Positions 31,539 to 39,342 of a DNA stretch of 64,000 bases are shown here, piece after piece (the first letter of the stretch is position 1; each line of letters starts with the position of its first letter). Origin of the DNA: an uncultured Latescibacterota bacterium (GTDB taxonomy: Bacteria > Latescibacterota > UBA2968); assembly GCA_951812755.1 (NCBI GenBank), contig OX638329.1, positions 3,852,522 through 3,916,521 on the forward strand, in the 5' to 3' direction. Under the pieces are notes generated by a model. The model saw only the letters and a list, made by a program, of their open reading frames with translations, was not told the origin of the DNA and searched no databases. Made by a program: the position numbers and the translations under genes.

Positions 31539-32312
31539 CTAAAAAGACCGGGCAACTCGAAAACCGTCGCCGTAGAGCCGGAACTCGGTGTGATGCGTTC
31601 GGCGATTCGCCGAACGTAAGTACCACGGTCCGTCGTTCCACGATCCACCACGCTTCACGCGACCGTCGCAGTTTCCAGTCAGCCAGGCAGTACCATCTGT
31701 AGGCGCACCCTCGTAATTGCTATTATAACAATCCTGCACCCATTCTCGCACATTCCCATGCATATCGTAAAGACCCCAACCATTGGCCTTGAACGATCCC
31801 ACAAGTGCTGTCCTCTCACCACCCCATAAACTGGCGCAATCGCGACAATTGGCGCGGTTGCGACCTATGCTGTCACCCCAGCTATAAGCCATCGTTGAAC
31901 CAGCACGCGCAGCATACTCCCACTCCGCCTCGGTCGGCAAACGATAGCGATCCCCTGTCTGCGACGTCAGCCACTCTGTGTACGCCATCGCGTCCTCCCA
32001 CGAAACCTTGATCACTGGACGCAGACCTCGACCCCAACCTATGTCACCTACTCGCTCGCGTCCCGTCGCATCCGTGAAAGCATCATACTCCTTAAATGTC
32101 ACCTCATATTTCGACATTGCAAACGAGTCTATCTTCACTTCATGCACAGGCTTCTCATCGCTGTCGCAGTCTATACCCGACACGCAGCCCATCTGAAAAC
32201 TGCCCGCTGGGATCACCACCATCTCTGGTATTGGAATACGCGGTTGAGAATACACTGAATACACCGTCCAACAACTCACCAAAACGGTTAGTACAACAAA
32301 TATACGCCACAT
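31539..32312 (-). CDS. SUMF1/FGE-like (formylglycine-generating enzyme family) secreted protein
   Basis: A 257-residue protein; ATG 32312 follows GAGAAAGGGG. After a signal peptide (RIFVVLTVLVSCWTVYSVYS) comes the family domain: MVVIPAGSFQMG, KYEVTFKEYDAFT, RPVIKVSWEDAMAYTEWL, YRLPTEAEWEYAARAG, GLYDMHGNVREWVQDCY, VKRGGSWNDGP and DGFRVARS. Many bacterial members do not modify sulfatases and act as binding or surface proteins. No sulfatase gene is nearby, so true FGE activity is doubtful. It belongs to the row of secreted proteins. Confidence 0.85.
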   Translation of the reverse strand: MWRIFVVLTVLVSCWTVYSVYSQPRIPIPEMVVIPAGSFQMGCVSGIDCDSDEKPVHEVKIDSFAMSKYEVTFKEYDAFTDATGRERVGDIGWGRGLRPVIKVSWEDAMAYTEWLTSQTGDRYRLPTEAEWEYAARAGSTMAYSWGDSIGRNRANCRDCASLWGGERTALVGSFKANGWGLYDMHGNVREWVQDCYNSNYEGAPTDGTAWLTGNCDGRVKRGGSWNDGPWYLRSANRRTHHTEFRLYGDGFRVARSF

Positions 32313-32480
32313 AATGAACCCCTTTCTCGTAGGCTTAAAACAGACACGTCTTATCTGATAACTCACTTTACTTATTACACTTTATTTCTCAGCACTAAGC
32401 GATGTGCCAGTGCCAGTGATTAAATAACAGAAAGCCCGTCAATCAGTGAGGACCGACAGACTTTGGACATCATTTGCACC

Positions 32481-33626
32481 TCACCTAACTGTTTCAACGA
32501 TAATTCGCGCTTTCGATCCGGCACCGCCGCGATGACGCCATACCTGCGTTTCTGTATTCTCTCCAGTAACGCGGATTTCGCCTGTGTTTGCATCCGCGTG
32601 GCTACAGTCCCCCTTGTATCCCGTGCCGTTGAGCGCTGTCAATTCCACTGCATAGCTTCCTCCTGCCCACACATTCAGCGTGTAGCAGTCCCAGTCGTTG
32701 TCAATCTCGCCAGAAAATATGCTCCTGCCATCGACCTCAACCCTGATCTTATCGCCATCTTCGCACTCGTGGTCACGCACGCAAATTTTAAGGCTCCCAG
32801 TGTTGCCCGTAATTTTCATCGGGAAGTCCTGGAGGGCCTGCTCACTTCGAGTGTTCTGATTACTGGTGGCGGTCGGGTAGTCGTAGGCATAAATCTTATC
32901 GCCACTGTCGTCCACCACCCACATAGTCGTCCCGTCAGACCAGATCCCCATAGGATCGTTGTTTCCGGCGGCGAGCCTATTGCAGTCCTTCGGGTCACGG
33001 TCTTGGGATCTCAGGTTGTAGGCACAAATTGTCTTGTCCCAGTCGTCCACCACCCACATGGTCGTCCCGTCAGACCAGATCCCCATGGGGCTGGCGCTTA
33101 CTGCGTTGCGTAGCCTGAAGTCCTTGGCCGAGTCATGGGCTTTAGTCCTCATGTTGTAGGCAAAAATCTCGTTTAAAGCTCTGTCCGCCACCCACATGGT
33201 TGTCCCATCCGACCAGATCCCTTCAGGGATGCCGTGTTTTACGGAGAGATCGAAGTCTTTGTCCGGGTCGCGAGCTTTGGACCTCATGTTGTAGGCATAA
33301 ATCTTATCGTGATAATCGTCCACCACCCACATGGTCGTCCCATCCGACCAGATCCCTCCTGAGTGTCTATCGGATGCGTCGAGCGTATTGAAGTCCTTGC
33401 CTCGGTCACGTGCTCTGGTCCTCAGGTTATAGGCATAAATCTTATCGTCATAATCGTCCAGCACCCACATAGTCGTTCCGTCCGACCAGATCCCTTTAGG
33501 ATATCGGTTTCCGGCGGCGCGGAGCTTATCGAAGTCCCTGTCCGTAGCACGGGTCATGTCTCCTGCCAATGCCAGACCTGCCAACACAAACACCAGACAA
33601 ATGGTTAAGATCATACGGTTCCACAT
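32481..33626 (-). CDS. Secreted propeller-type repeat protein
   Basis: A 381-residue protein; ATG 33626 follows AAGGAGG. Signal peptide ILTICLVFVLAGLALA. Five repeats of about 45 residues carry GIWSDGTTMWVVDD and KIYAYNMRTKARD, suggesting a beta-propeller. The C-terminal ~120 residues contain paired Cys (CVRDHECEDGD, DWDCYTL, KGDCSHAD) and a beta-rich domain. The sigma-54-type promoter at 33784-33800 lies about 160 bp upstream in the right orientation, and the sensor of the neighbouring activator is also a propeller. Confidence 0.8.
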   Translation of the reverse strand: MWNRMILTICLVFVLAGLALAGDMTRATDRDFDKLRAAGNRYPKGIWSDGTTMWVLDDYDDKIYAYNLRTRARDRGKDFNTLDASDRHSGGIWSDGTTMWVVDDYHDKIYAYNMRSKARDPDKDFDLSVKHGIPEGIWSDGTTMWVADRALNEIFAYNMRTKAHDSAKDFRLRNAVSASPMGIWSDGTTMWVVDDWDKTICAYNLRSQDRDPKDCNRLAAGNNDPMGIWSDGTTMWVVDDSGDKIYAYDYPTATSNQNTRSEQALQDFPMKITGNTGSLKICVRDHECEDGDKIRVEVDGRSIFSGEIDNDWDCYTLNVWAGGSYAVELTALNGTGYKGDCSHADANTGEIRVTGENTETQVWRHRGGAGSKARIIVETVR

Positions 33627-33739
33627 AGATGCCTCCTTGAGTAAGTTGTGTTTCGTTGAATTGGAGCAGAATTCAGCAACTGCATCCAAAACGGGATAAC
33701 GCCTTCCTCTACCAGTTAAACGCAACCATCAATGCTTTT

Positions 33740-33830
33740 ATGTCTAAATCTTCTCCTTTATGGCATTAAAGGTTTAGATATAGTGCAAAAAGTGTGCCAA
33801 CGTGAATGGAATCCAGATAAATACTCATAA
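33740..33830. repeat. 91-bp duplicated promoter region, copy 2
   Basis: Copy of 28292-28382 without gaps and with few changes. It contains the second sigma-54-type promoter. Confidence 0.75.
33784..33800 (-). promoter_or_regulatory. Sigma-54-type promoter, copy 2
   Basis: Minus strand TTGGCAC, five bases, TTGCA, with GG-to-GC spacing of 10 bp. It reads into the propeller gene starting at 33626; a transcript would have a leader of about 150 bases. Confidence 0.7.
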
Positions 33831-33863
33831 GATATTATTTTTATTCGAGATAAAATTTATATA

Positions 33864-33933
33864 CCAATAAAAAAGCCAGCCTGAATTTTATGTCCTTTGA
33901 ACCGTATATGGTTCAAAAAAATTCAGACTGGCT
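33864..33933 (-). terminator. Strong terminator of the sigma-54 activator gene
   Basis: Two 16-bp arms (33874-33889 and 33918-33933, one mismatch) start with AGCCAG on the minus strand, and the lower arm runs into TTTTTTATT. The loop itself contains the inverted repeat GAACC...GGTTC. Confidence 0.75.
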
Positions 33934-33970
33934 CTTATATGCTTTATTAATAAATATTTATATCTAAACA

Positions 33971-34000
33971 TCCGTATATGGATTAGAGTCCATATACGGA
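33971..34000. promoter_or_regulatory. Possible activator-binding palindrome
   Basis: TCCGTATATGGA and TCCATATACGGA are perfect 12-bp arms with a 6-bp centre. The related GAACCGTATATGGTTC is at 33899-33914. Both lie 100-200 bp upstream of the sigma-54-type promoter at 33784, a usual distance for enhancer sites, but they also lie at the end of the activator gene and may be part of its terminator. Confidence 0.4.
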
Positions 34001-34006
34001 CGGCAA

Positions 34007-37000
34007 TCAGGGACGCTTGATACCCAGTTTTTTCATTTTGTTATACAGGGTAGAAGGCGGTAATTGCAGCAGCGTCGCTGCGCCTTCGGTTCCCCTTATT
34101 TTCCAGTTGGTCGCTTTGAGCACTTTCAGGATATAGAGGCGTTCAAATTCAGCCATTGGCACGATTTCGCTGTCTGTAACAACAGGCGCGCTACCGTTTA
34201 TCAGGCCGATATCCGCAACTTCAATTTGAGAATCCTGACACACGATGATGGCTCGGTTTATCGTATGTTCCAGTTCTCGTACATTGCCTGGCCAATCGCA
34301 GGCTTGCAGCACTTCTATCACCTCTATGGTCAAAGGCTCGATTTGCTTGTCCAGATGTGTCGCCATGCGAGTCTTGAAAAACTCAGCGAGGTATGGTATA
34401 TCCTCCTTGCGCTCGCGCAGGGGTGGCAAAGATATTGGAAAGGCATTGATGCGGTAATAGAGATCCTCCCGGAAAGTACCTGCATTGACCATCTCTTCAA
34501 GATCTCGATTGGTCGCTGCCACAATCCGTGCTTGTATCGATAGCGTCTCGCTACCCCCAATGCGCTCAAATGTGCCCTCTTCCAGCAGGCGCAACATCCT
34601 GGTCTGCGTTTCCAGACTCATGTCGCCGACCTCGTCCAAAAAGAGCGTGCCGCCCCTGGCCAGTTCTACCTTGCCCAGTTTGCGAGACACTGCGCTGGTA
34701 AACGCACCCTTCTCGTGACCAAAGAGTTCACTATCAATCAGCGTTGCTGGCAGCGCACCGCAGTTGACCTGCATAAATGGACCATCGCACTTGGAACTCA
34801 GCGCGTGTAATACCCGCGCAGCCAATCCCTTGCCCACACCCGTCTCGCCCTTAAACAGCACCGTCAGATCAGTAGATGCGACCTGTCTAAGCTGGATTTG
34901 AAACGCGTGTAGTGCCGCACTCTCACCGATAAATTCATTACCAACGCCATCCGTGCTGTTGATTATGGAGGTCAGTGCGCTGATGCGCGGGTCCATTTCT
35001 ACGGAAAGTCGTGCCTGTGCGATCTCCGAGTAATTGAGGTCGCGATCTATCGCCCTGACCTGAAAGGTGTACTCTCCCGGTGGTAAATCCCGGTAGTAGG
35101 CCCGTATCTTTCGGGTCGCTGGCTGCCAGTCGGGGTCGTATCCCTCCAGACGATAAACATAGAGCATGTCGCGGGGATGGGTGGAAAAACTCAGCCCCTT
35201 GTACTCAAAAGTCACATGCTGATCTGCGGTAGATACGATGACTTCCTGCGGGTTCTCATAGACCTGATTGGCAACAATCTGAATCAGGCGAACCAGGGGC
35301 GGAGTCTGTCGCTGGCGGTAGCGCACCAGGGTGTTTTGAACTGTACCGAAATAGAAGGCCCCATCGCGATCTTCAATTATCTGAAGAACCGCTCCTATAT
35401 GCGGTGATTTGATGGTCTGAAAATACTGACCATCGTAGTGAACCACACCCCCATCTGTGCCGAGCCAGAGGTGGCCTTGCCGATCCTCAAGCAAGCAACG
35501 GATGCGGTTGCTCGGCAAACCGTCTTCAGTCGTGAAGGTCTGAAAAGTGCTGCCATCAAAGCAACACAGACCGCTCCTCGTAGCGACCCACAGGTTGTCA
35601 TTGCAGTCTAATAGCAAGTCTGTGACCCTATCGTCTATCAGCCCCTCTTCAACCCCATAAAATTTAAGTCCTTCTTCGGGATGCCACCGCGCGAAACCCT
35701 TGTCCTGGTCGTAGAAATCCTGGTGATAAAGCAAAAAATACAACTCGCCATTGTGCCCGGCAATCACAGTACCGATGCGACTAAAAGGATCTTTCTTTTT
35801 ATTATCCAAAAAAATTGTTTGAAACTGCTCGCCCCGCTGATAAATGAGCTTCAATGGGCTGGAAAAAAAATCTTTTTTCATTCTTATGCTGTCCTTTGCC
35901 CAATGTCCAAAAATGAATCGCCCTTGCGAGTCCTGGGTAATTGCACTGACACTTCTTTCCCCTAAATCTGCGGTTGTATGCATCTTTTCTATTTGCTGCC
36001 CATCGTAGCGGAACAGACCCTTGCCACCGCCAAACCACAGATAGCCATCGTGGTCTTCGTAGATGGCAAAACAGTTGTTGATATCAAAACCCGACTCGGT
36101 ACCTACCAATGCAAAGTCCTCGCCATCAAAGCGAAAAACACTTTTTTTTATCTCCTTGAGGTTGTACGACGCATGCCCGACCCATATATCACCTCGCCGG
36201 TCTTGTACAATCTGAGAGATCTCGCTCCCGCTTTTAGAGACCTCCGCACTGAGATCAAAAACGCTGATACTGTGCGCATCGTAAAGACCGACACCACCCC
36301 AGGTGGCGAACCAGAACTGATGCTCGCGGTCCTGGAACACGGCTTTGACATCAGGATGGGGCAGGCCATCGGCAGGCGTAAACTTGCTGAACCCATCACC
36401 ATCCTGATAGAGTACCTCTTCCGAAGTGCTAAACCACATTCTGCCTTCTCGGTCACAATCAATTCTGCGCAATGGGCTACCCAAATCGACCTGAACAGGC
36501 TGGAAAGTGCCATCGACATAGCACCAGAGTTGATTCTCATGTTCGTGCTGACCCACCCACACCTTGCCAGTATCGTCCCGACCCACGGCATAGCTTATAT
36601 TACTCCTGGGAAACCCCTCTTCTTCTCCGTAGCGGTGGAAGGAGGTGCCATCAAAGCGGCTGAGACAGCCAAAGCCGAACCACAGGTGCCCTACCCTGTC
36701 CTCCGCAATGCCTCGACACTGGTTTCGCGACCGGTCGGAAGGTGAAGGCTGATAGCCAAGATAGAGTGGAATCAGATCGTGGAACACTGTGCCGTCGTAA
36801 TATCCCAGAGTATGGTGACCACCAAACCATATGCGGCCCTCACGGTCTTCGTAAATGAACTGCACAGCACGACCTGCAATCCCGTCGTCCTCCAGATGGT
36901 GGAAATCTGTTCCGTCGTACCAGCAGACCCCATTTAATGTACCGAACCACAACCGATTACGACTGTCTTGTGTAACAAAATAAGTACAATCATCAATAAG

Positions 37001-37183
37001 ACCGTCCTGTTGGGTAAAATTCTGGAACTCGTCGCCATCGAAGCGACTAACACCGTTGTCCCATGTGGCGAACCAGAGATAACCTTCACTATCCTCGGCA
37101 ATGTGTTCAATGCGCACTCCAGCCAGGCCTTCGGCCATAGAATAAGTCTGCCATGTCCCTTTGCGGTCAAGTGGCTTGATCAT
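34007..37183 (-). CDS. Two-component-type propeller sensor fused to sigma-54 activator
   Basis: A 1058-residue protein. Residues about 1-640 hold many Reg_prop blades (DSEGYLWFATWDNGVSRFDG, DRQGHLWLGTDGGVVHYDG). A Y_Y_Y domain follows (about 650-735: FEYKGLSFSTHPRDMLYVYRLEGYDPDW). The AAA+ sigma-54 interaction domain has Walker A GETGVGKG (about 779-786) and Walker B LFLDEVGDM, and a Fis-type helix-turn-helix ends the protein (GAATLLQLPPSTLYNKMKKLGIKR). The loop that contacts sigma-54 reads GAFTSA instead of GAFTGA. Reg_prop/Y_Y_Y sensors usually pair with histidine kinases; no transmembrane helix or kinase is seen, so it may sense a cytoplasmic ligand. Confidence 0.9.
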   Translation of the reverse strand: MIKPLDRKGTWQTYSMAEGLAGVRIEHIAEDSEGYLWFATWDNGVSRFDGDEFQNFTQQDGLIDDCTYFVTQDSRNRLWFGTLNGVCWYDGTDFHHLEDDGIAGRAVQFIYEDREGRIWFGGHHTLGYYDGTVFHDLIPLYLGYQPSPSDRSRNQCRGIAEDRVGHLWFGFGCLSRFDGTSFHRYGEEEGFPRSNISYAVGRDDTGKVWVGQHEHENQLWCYVDGTFQPVQVDLGSPLRRIDCDREGRMWFSTSEEVLYQDGDGFSKFTPADGLPHPDVKAVFQDREHQFWFATWGGVGLYDAHSISVFDLSAEVSKSGSEISQIVQDRRGDIWVGHASYNLKEIKKSVFRFDGEDFALVGTESGFDINNCFAIYEDHDGYLWFGGGKGLFRYDGQQIEKMHTTADLGERSVSAITQDSQGRFIFGHWAKDSIRMKKDFFSSPLKLIYQRGEQFQTIFLDNKKKDPFSRIGTVIAGHNGELYFLLYHQDFYDQDKGFARWHPEEGLKFYGVEEGLIDDRVTDLLLDCNDNLWVATRSGLCCFDGSTFQTFTTEDGLPSNRIRCLLEDRQGHLWLGTDGGVVHYDGQYFQTIKSPHIGAVLQIIEDRDGAFYFGTVQNTLVRYRQRQTPPLVRLIQIVANQVYENPQEVIVSTADQHVTFEYKGLSFSTHPRDMLYVYRLEGYDPDWQPATRKIRAYYRDLPPGEYTFQVRAIDRDLNYSEIAQARLSVEMDPRISALTSIINSTDGVGNEFIGESAALHAFQIQLRQVASTDLTVLFKGETGVGKGLAARVLHALSSKCDGPFMQVNCGALPATLIDSELFGHEKGAFTSAVSRKLGKVELARGGTLFLDEVGDMSLETQTRMLRLLEEGTFERIGGSETLSIQARIVAATNRDLEEMVNAGTFREDLYYRINAFPISLPPLRERKEDIPYLAEFFKTRMATHLDKQIEPLTIEVIEVLQACDWPGNVRELEHTINRAIIVCQDSQIEVADIGLINGSAPVVTDSEIVPMAEFERLYILKVLKATNWKIRGTEGAATLLQLPPSTLYNKMKKLGIKRP

Positions 37184-37277
37184 AAAAAAACCTTGTGATA
37201 TAAAAAAACAGGTTTATACCGTATTTCACATTTGCAAATCAAATAATAATAATAATTTCCAAATATCCAAATACAAA

Positions 37278-37361
37278 TTACTCTTCGATCATTTGCCAAA
37301 ATTTCCTTCTTTGTCTCTCCTTGCTTTTAAGCCGGAGTAACGGCTGCAACCGATAGACAGT
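37278..37361 (-). pseudogene. Fragment of a recombinase C-terminus
   Basis: Twenty-seven codons (TVYRLQPLLRLKSKERQR, then KFWQMIEE and stop) match the displaced recombinase end at 27040-27140. It is the third recombinase trace in the window, 1 kb from tRNA-Pro. The spacer 37184-37277 is A/T-rich without features. Confidence 0.65.
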
Positions 37362-37365
37362 TAAG

Positions 37366-37400
37366 AAAGCCCGTCAATCAGTGGTGATCGACGGGCTTTT
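37366..37400. terminator. Bidirectional terminator-like hairpin
   Basis: AAAGCCCGTC and GACGGGCTTT enclose 14 bases, with T-runs on both strands. A similar, decayed sequence is near 32433. Confidence 0.65.
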
Positions 37401-37433
37401 GTTTGTACTCGAAGTAGGTCGATAAATTTTTCA

Positions 37434-37462
37434 TTGATATTGGAGTCAAGGTTGGCTATATT
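37434..37462 (+). promoter_or_regulatory. higBA promoter
   Basis: TTGATA (37434-37439), 17 bp, TATATT (37457-37462). The -10 box overlaps the operator palindrome. Confidence 0.7.
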
Positions 37463-37494
37463 TTACACGATTACCGTGAAATCGTGTAAAATAT
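37458..37494. promoter_or_regulatory. higBA operator palindrome
   Basis: ATATTTTACACGATT and AATCGTGTAAAATAT are perfect 15-bp arms around a 7-bp centre. They cover the -10 region and lie 16 bp before higB, as expected for autoregulation by HigA. Confidence 0.75.
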
Positions 37495-37510
37495 AAAAGA
37501 AGAACATTTC

Positions 37511-37801
37511 ATGATTGAGTCATTTGGAGATTCTGCAACAGAAGATTTATTTCATAATAGACAAACGCGGCGCGCCCGTAGCTTTCCACCTAATATTGCA
37601 CGTGCCGCTTTAAGGAAATTGGATGTTATTGAAACTGCACATCGCCTGCAAGACTTGCGGACACCTCCGGGCAATCGTCTGGAAGCCCTGAAAGGCAATC
37701 TTCAGGGATTTTACAGCATCCGTGTCAACGAGCAATGGCGGATCATTTTTCGATGGTCTGAAAATTCTGCACATCAGGTATCGCTGACGGACTATCATTA
37801 G
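37511..37801 (+). CDS. higB: HigB-type toxin (RelE superfamily mRNA interferase)
   Basis: A 96-residue protein: EDLFHNRQTRRARSFPPNIARAALRKLDVIETA, LRTPPGNRLEALKGNLQGFYSIRVNEQWRIIFRW. This is the HigB pattern, in which the toxin cuts mRNA on translating ribosomes. It is the first gene, toxin before antitoxin, which is the usual HigBA order, and starts 16 bp after the operator. Confidence 0.9.
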   Translation: MIESFGDSATEDLFHNRQTRRARSFPPNIARAALRKLDVIETAHRLQDLRTPPGNRLEALKGNLQGFYSIRVNEQWRIIFRWSENSAHQVSLTDYH

Positions 37802-37818
37802 ACTATTTGGAGATAACC

Positions 37819-38109
37819 ATGCTGCCCGAAAATCGCATTCCGACGCATCCAGGTGAAATCCTTTTGGAAGAATTTCTGAAACCTCTGGGAATAACCCAGG
37901 TAGCGTTTGCCAAACACATTGAAGTACCACTTCAAAGAGTTAATGAGATCATACGTGGCAAGCGGGGCGTAACGCCTGAGACAGCCTGGTTATTTTCTCA
38001 AGCACTGGGCACAACACCTGAGTTATGGATGAATCTTCAACGGAATTACGATCTGGCGAAGACCCGACCACAGAAAAAGATTCCAAAACTTCAACTTGAT
38101 CCGTTTTGA
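37819..38109 (+). CDS. higA: HigA-type antitoxin
   Basis: A 96-residue XRE-family helix-turn-helix protein: IPTHPGEILLEEFLKPLGITQVAFAKHIEVPLQRVNEIIRGKRGVTPETAWLFSQALGTTPELWMNLQRNYDL. It neutralises HigB and probably represses the operon through the palindrome at 37458-37494. ATG 37819 follows TGGAG; a TTG four codons earlier is less likely. It starts 17 bp after higB. Confidence 0.92.
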   Translation: MLPENRIPTHPGEILLEEFLKPLGITQVAFAKHIEVPLQRVNEIIRGKRGVTPETAWLFSQALGTTPELWMNLQRNYDLAKTRPQKKIPKLQLDPF

Positions 38110-38154
38110 GGACTTGTATCGCATTGTTCTCCGTCCGCATTCGGACCTGGATTT

Positions 38155-38206
38155 GACCCATTTTGGTGGAGAATTCAGGACTTGGGTTTCAAACCTGTGT
38201 TTGATT
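38155..38206 (+). repeat. Dispersed ~50-bp repeat, copy D
   Basis: GACCCATTTTGGTGGAGAA, then TTCAGGACTTGGGTTTCAAA. It lies directly after higA and before tRNA-Pro. Confidence 0.65.
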
Positions 38207-38214
38207 ATAAACGA

Positions 38215-38248
38215 CAAGGGGTTGCGAGCGAAAACTCACAACCCCTTG
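38215..38248 (-). terminator. Terminator of tRNA-Pro
   Basis: CAAGGGGTTG and CAACCCCTTG form perfect 10-bp arms, four bases after the CCA end of the tRNA on the minus strand. Confidence 0.65.
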
Positions 38249-38252
38249 TTAT

Positions 38253-38329
38253 TGGTCGAGGTGGAGGGATTTGAACCCCCGGCCCCCTGCTCCCAAAGCA
38301 GGTGCTCTACCGGACTGAGCCACACCTCG
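38253..38329 (-). tRNA. tRNA-Pro (anticodon UGG)
   Basis: A 77-base tRNA with encoded CCA. Acceptor CGAGGTG/CACCTCG pairs fully; the anticodon stem CCTGC/GCAGG encloses TTTGGGA with anticodon TGG; the T-arm has GGTTCAAATCC. It reads CCA and by wobble other Pro codons. Confidence 0.97.
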
Positions 38330-38342
38330 TTTCTAATACCTA

Positions 38343-38371
38343 AAAGTACGGGATTCGGAAAATATTGTCAA
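38343..38371 (-). promoter_or_regulatory. Promoter of tRNA-Pro
   Basis: On the minus strand TTGACA (38371-38366), 17 bp, TACTTT (38348-38343). The start would lie about 7 bases before the tRNA. Confidence 0.7.
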
Positions 38372-38387
38372 TAGAAAGAATCCGACC

Positions 38388-39332
38388 TTATCGCGTCCCT
38401 GCCATAATCGCCTCGGCCAATTCCATCGTCTTAATCGCCTCATCCAAATTCGCTGCGGGAAGCGCGACCGGGCGGTCTTCTTTCACGCAATCGATGAAAA
38501 ATCGGTTCTGTTCGTCTGTGCCCGATCCATCCCCGCTCAACGCCATCTTCTCCCCATCGCAAAAAACCTCTCCGCGCGACACCCCCTCCATATAAGCCGA
38601 AATCTCGTGCCCGTGAATCTCATAACGCTCCAGCCTGGCATTGGTCGTATAATTGTGAATAAGCTGCGCGACAACGCCATTTTCAAACGCGACGAGCGCC
38701 GCGTGTACATCCCGATAACCGGACATAGACCGCTGCACCACACTGTGAACCTCAGAAACATCAGCACCTGCCAAAAAGCGGACGGTATCAATGGCGTGAA
38801 TCGGCGTCTCAAAAAGCATACAATCCATCAGAACCTCGGCAAACTTGCCCGAATTGCCCAAATCCGTGATGCTCTTGTGAAACTCCCCCACCAACTGCGT
38901 CACAGGACCGCGATCCAGCACCAGATTGCGCGCCTCGACAATAATCGGATGAAATCGTCGATTCCACCCCACCATAGCTTCCGCGCCCGTTTCGTCCGAC
39001 GCAGCCTTTAACGCTTCGGTCTCTTTTAGGCTCAAACCGGGTGGTTTCTCCAAAAAAGTATTGACCCCCGCCTCCAGACACGGCAATGCAAGCGTGGCAT
39101 TTAAATGTGCAGGCGGCGCGACAAAAACCGCATCCAGAGCTTCGCCTTCGAGCAACCCGGAAACATCGCCGTATTGCCCCTCAATCCCGTACTCCTCACA
39201 CACGGACTCGCGAATCGCCACAACCGGATCGCAAACCGCTGCGAGATGCACATCTTCAAATTCATTCAAAGTTCGAATGTGTCCCCTCCCCCGACCACCA
39301 CATCCAATTACACCAACGCGTACGCTATCCAT
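38388..39332 (-). CDS. Gfo/Idh/MocA-family oxidoreductase
   Basis: A 314-residue NAD(P)-dependent dehydrogenase of the sugar/inositol type. The Rossmann motif is near the start (RVGVIGCGGRGRGHI), followed by VCDP, FVAPPAHLN and EKPPGLSLKE, which carries the Lys of the EKP motif. The C-terminal domain has DTVRFLAGADV. ATG 39332 or 39335 follows GAGGAGG. It is the last gene of a leftward cluster and starts 7-10 bp after the aldo/keto reductase, so the two probably act in one pathway. The substrate cannot be told. Confidence 0.9.
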   Translation of the reverse strand: MDSVRVGVIGCGGRGRGHIRTLNEFEDVHLAAVCDPVVAIRESVCEEYGIEGQYGDVSGLLEGEALDAVFVAPPAHLNATLALPCLEAGVNTFLEKPPGLSLKETEALKAASDETGAEAMVGWNRRFHPIIVEARNLVLDRGPVTQLVGEFHKSITDLGNSGKFAEVLMDCMLFETPIHAIDTVRFLAGADVSEVHSVVQRSMSGYRDVHAALVAFENGVVAQLIHNYTTNARLERYEIHGHEISAYMEGVSRGEVFCDGEKMALSGDGSGTDEQNRFFIDCVKEDRPVALPAANLDEAIKTMELAEAIMAGTR

Positions 39333-39342
39333 CATATCCTCC

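Noticed and set aside
31539-32312. True sulfatase-activating enzyme
   Set aside because: The SUMF1 fold is clear, but no sulfatase gene is nearby and it sits in a row of surface-type proteins, so the call is limited to the family.
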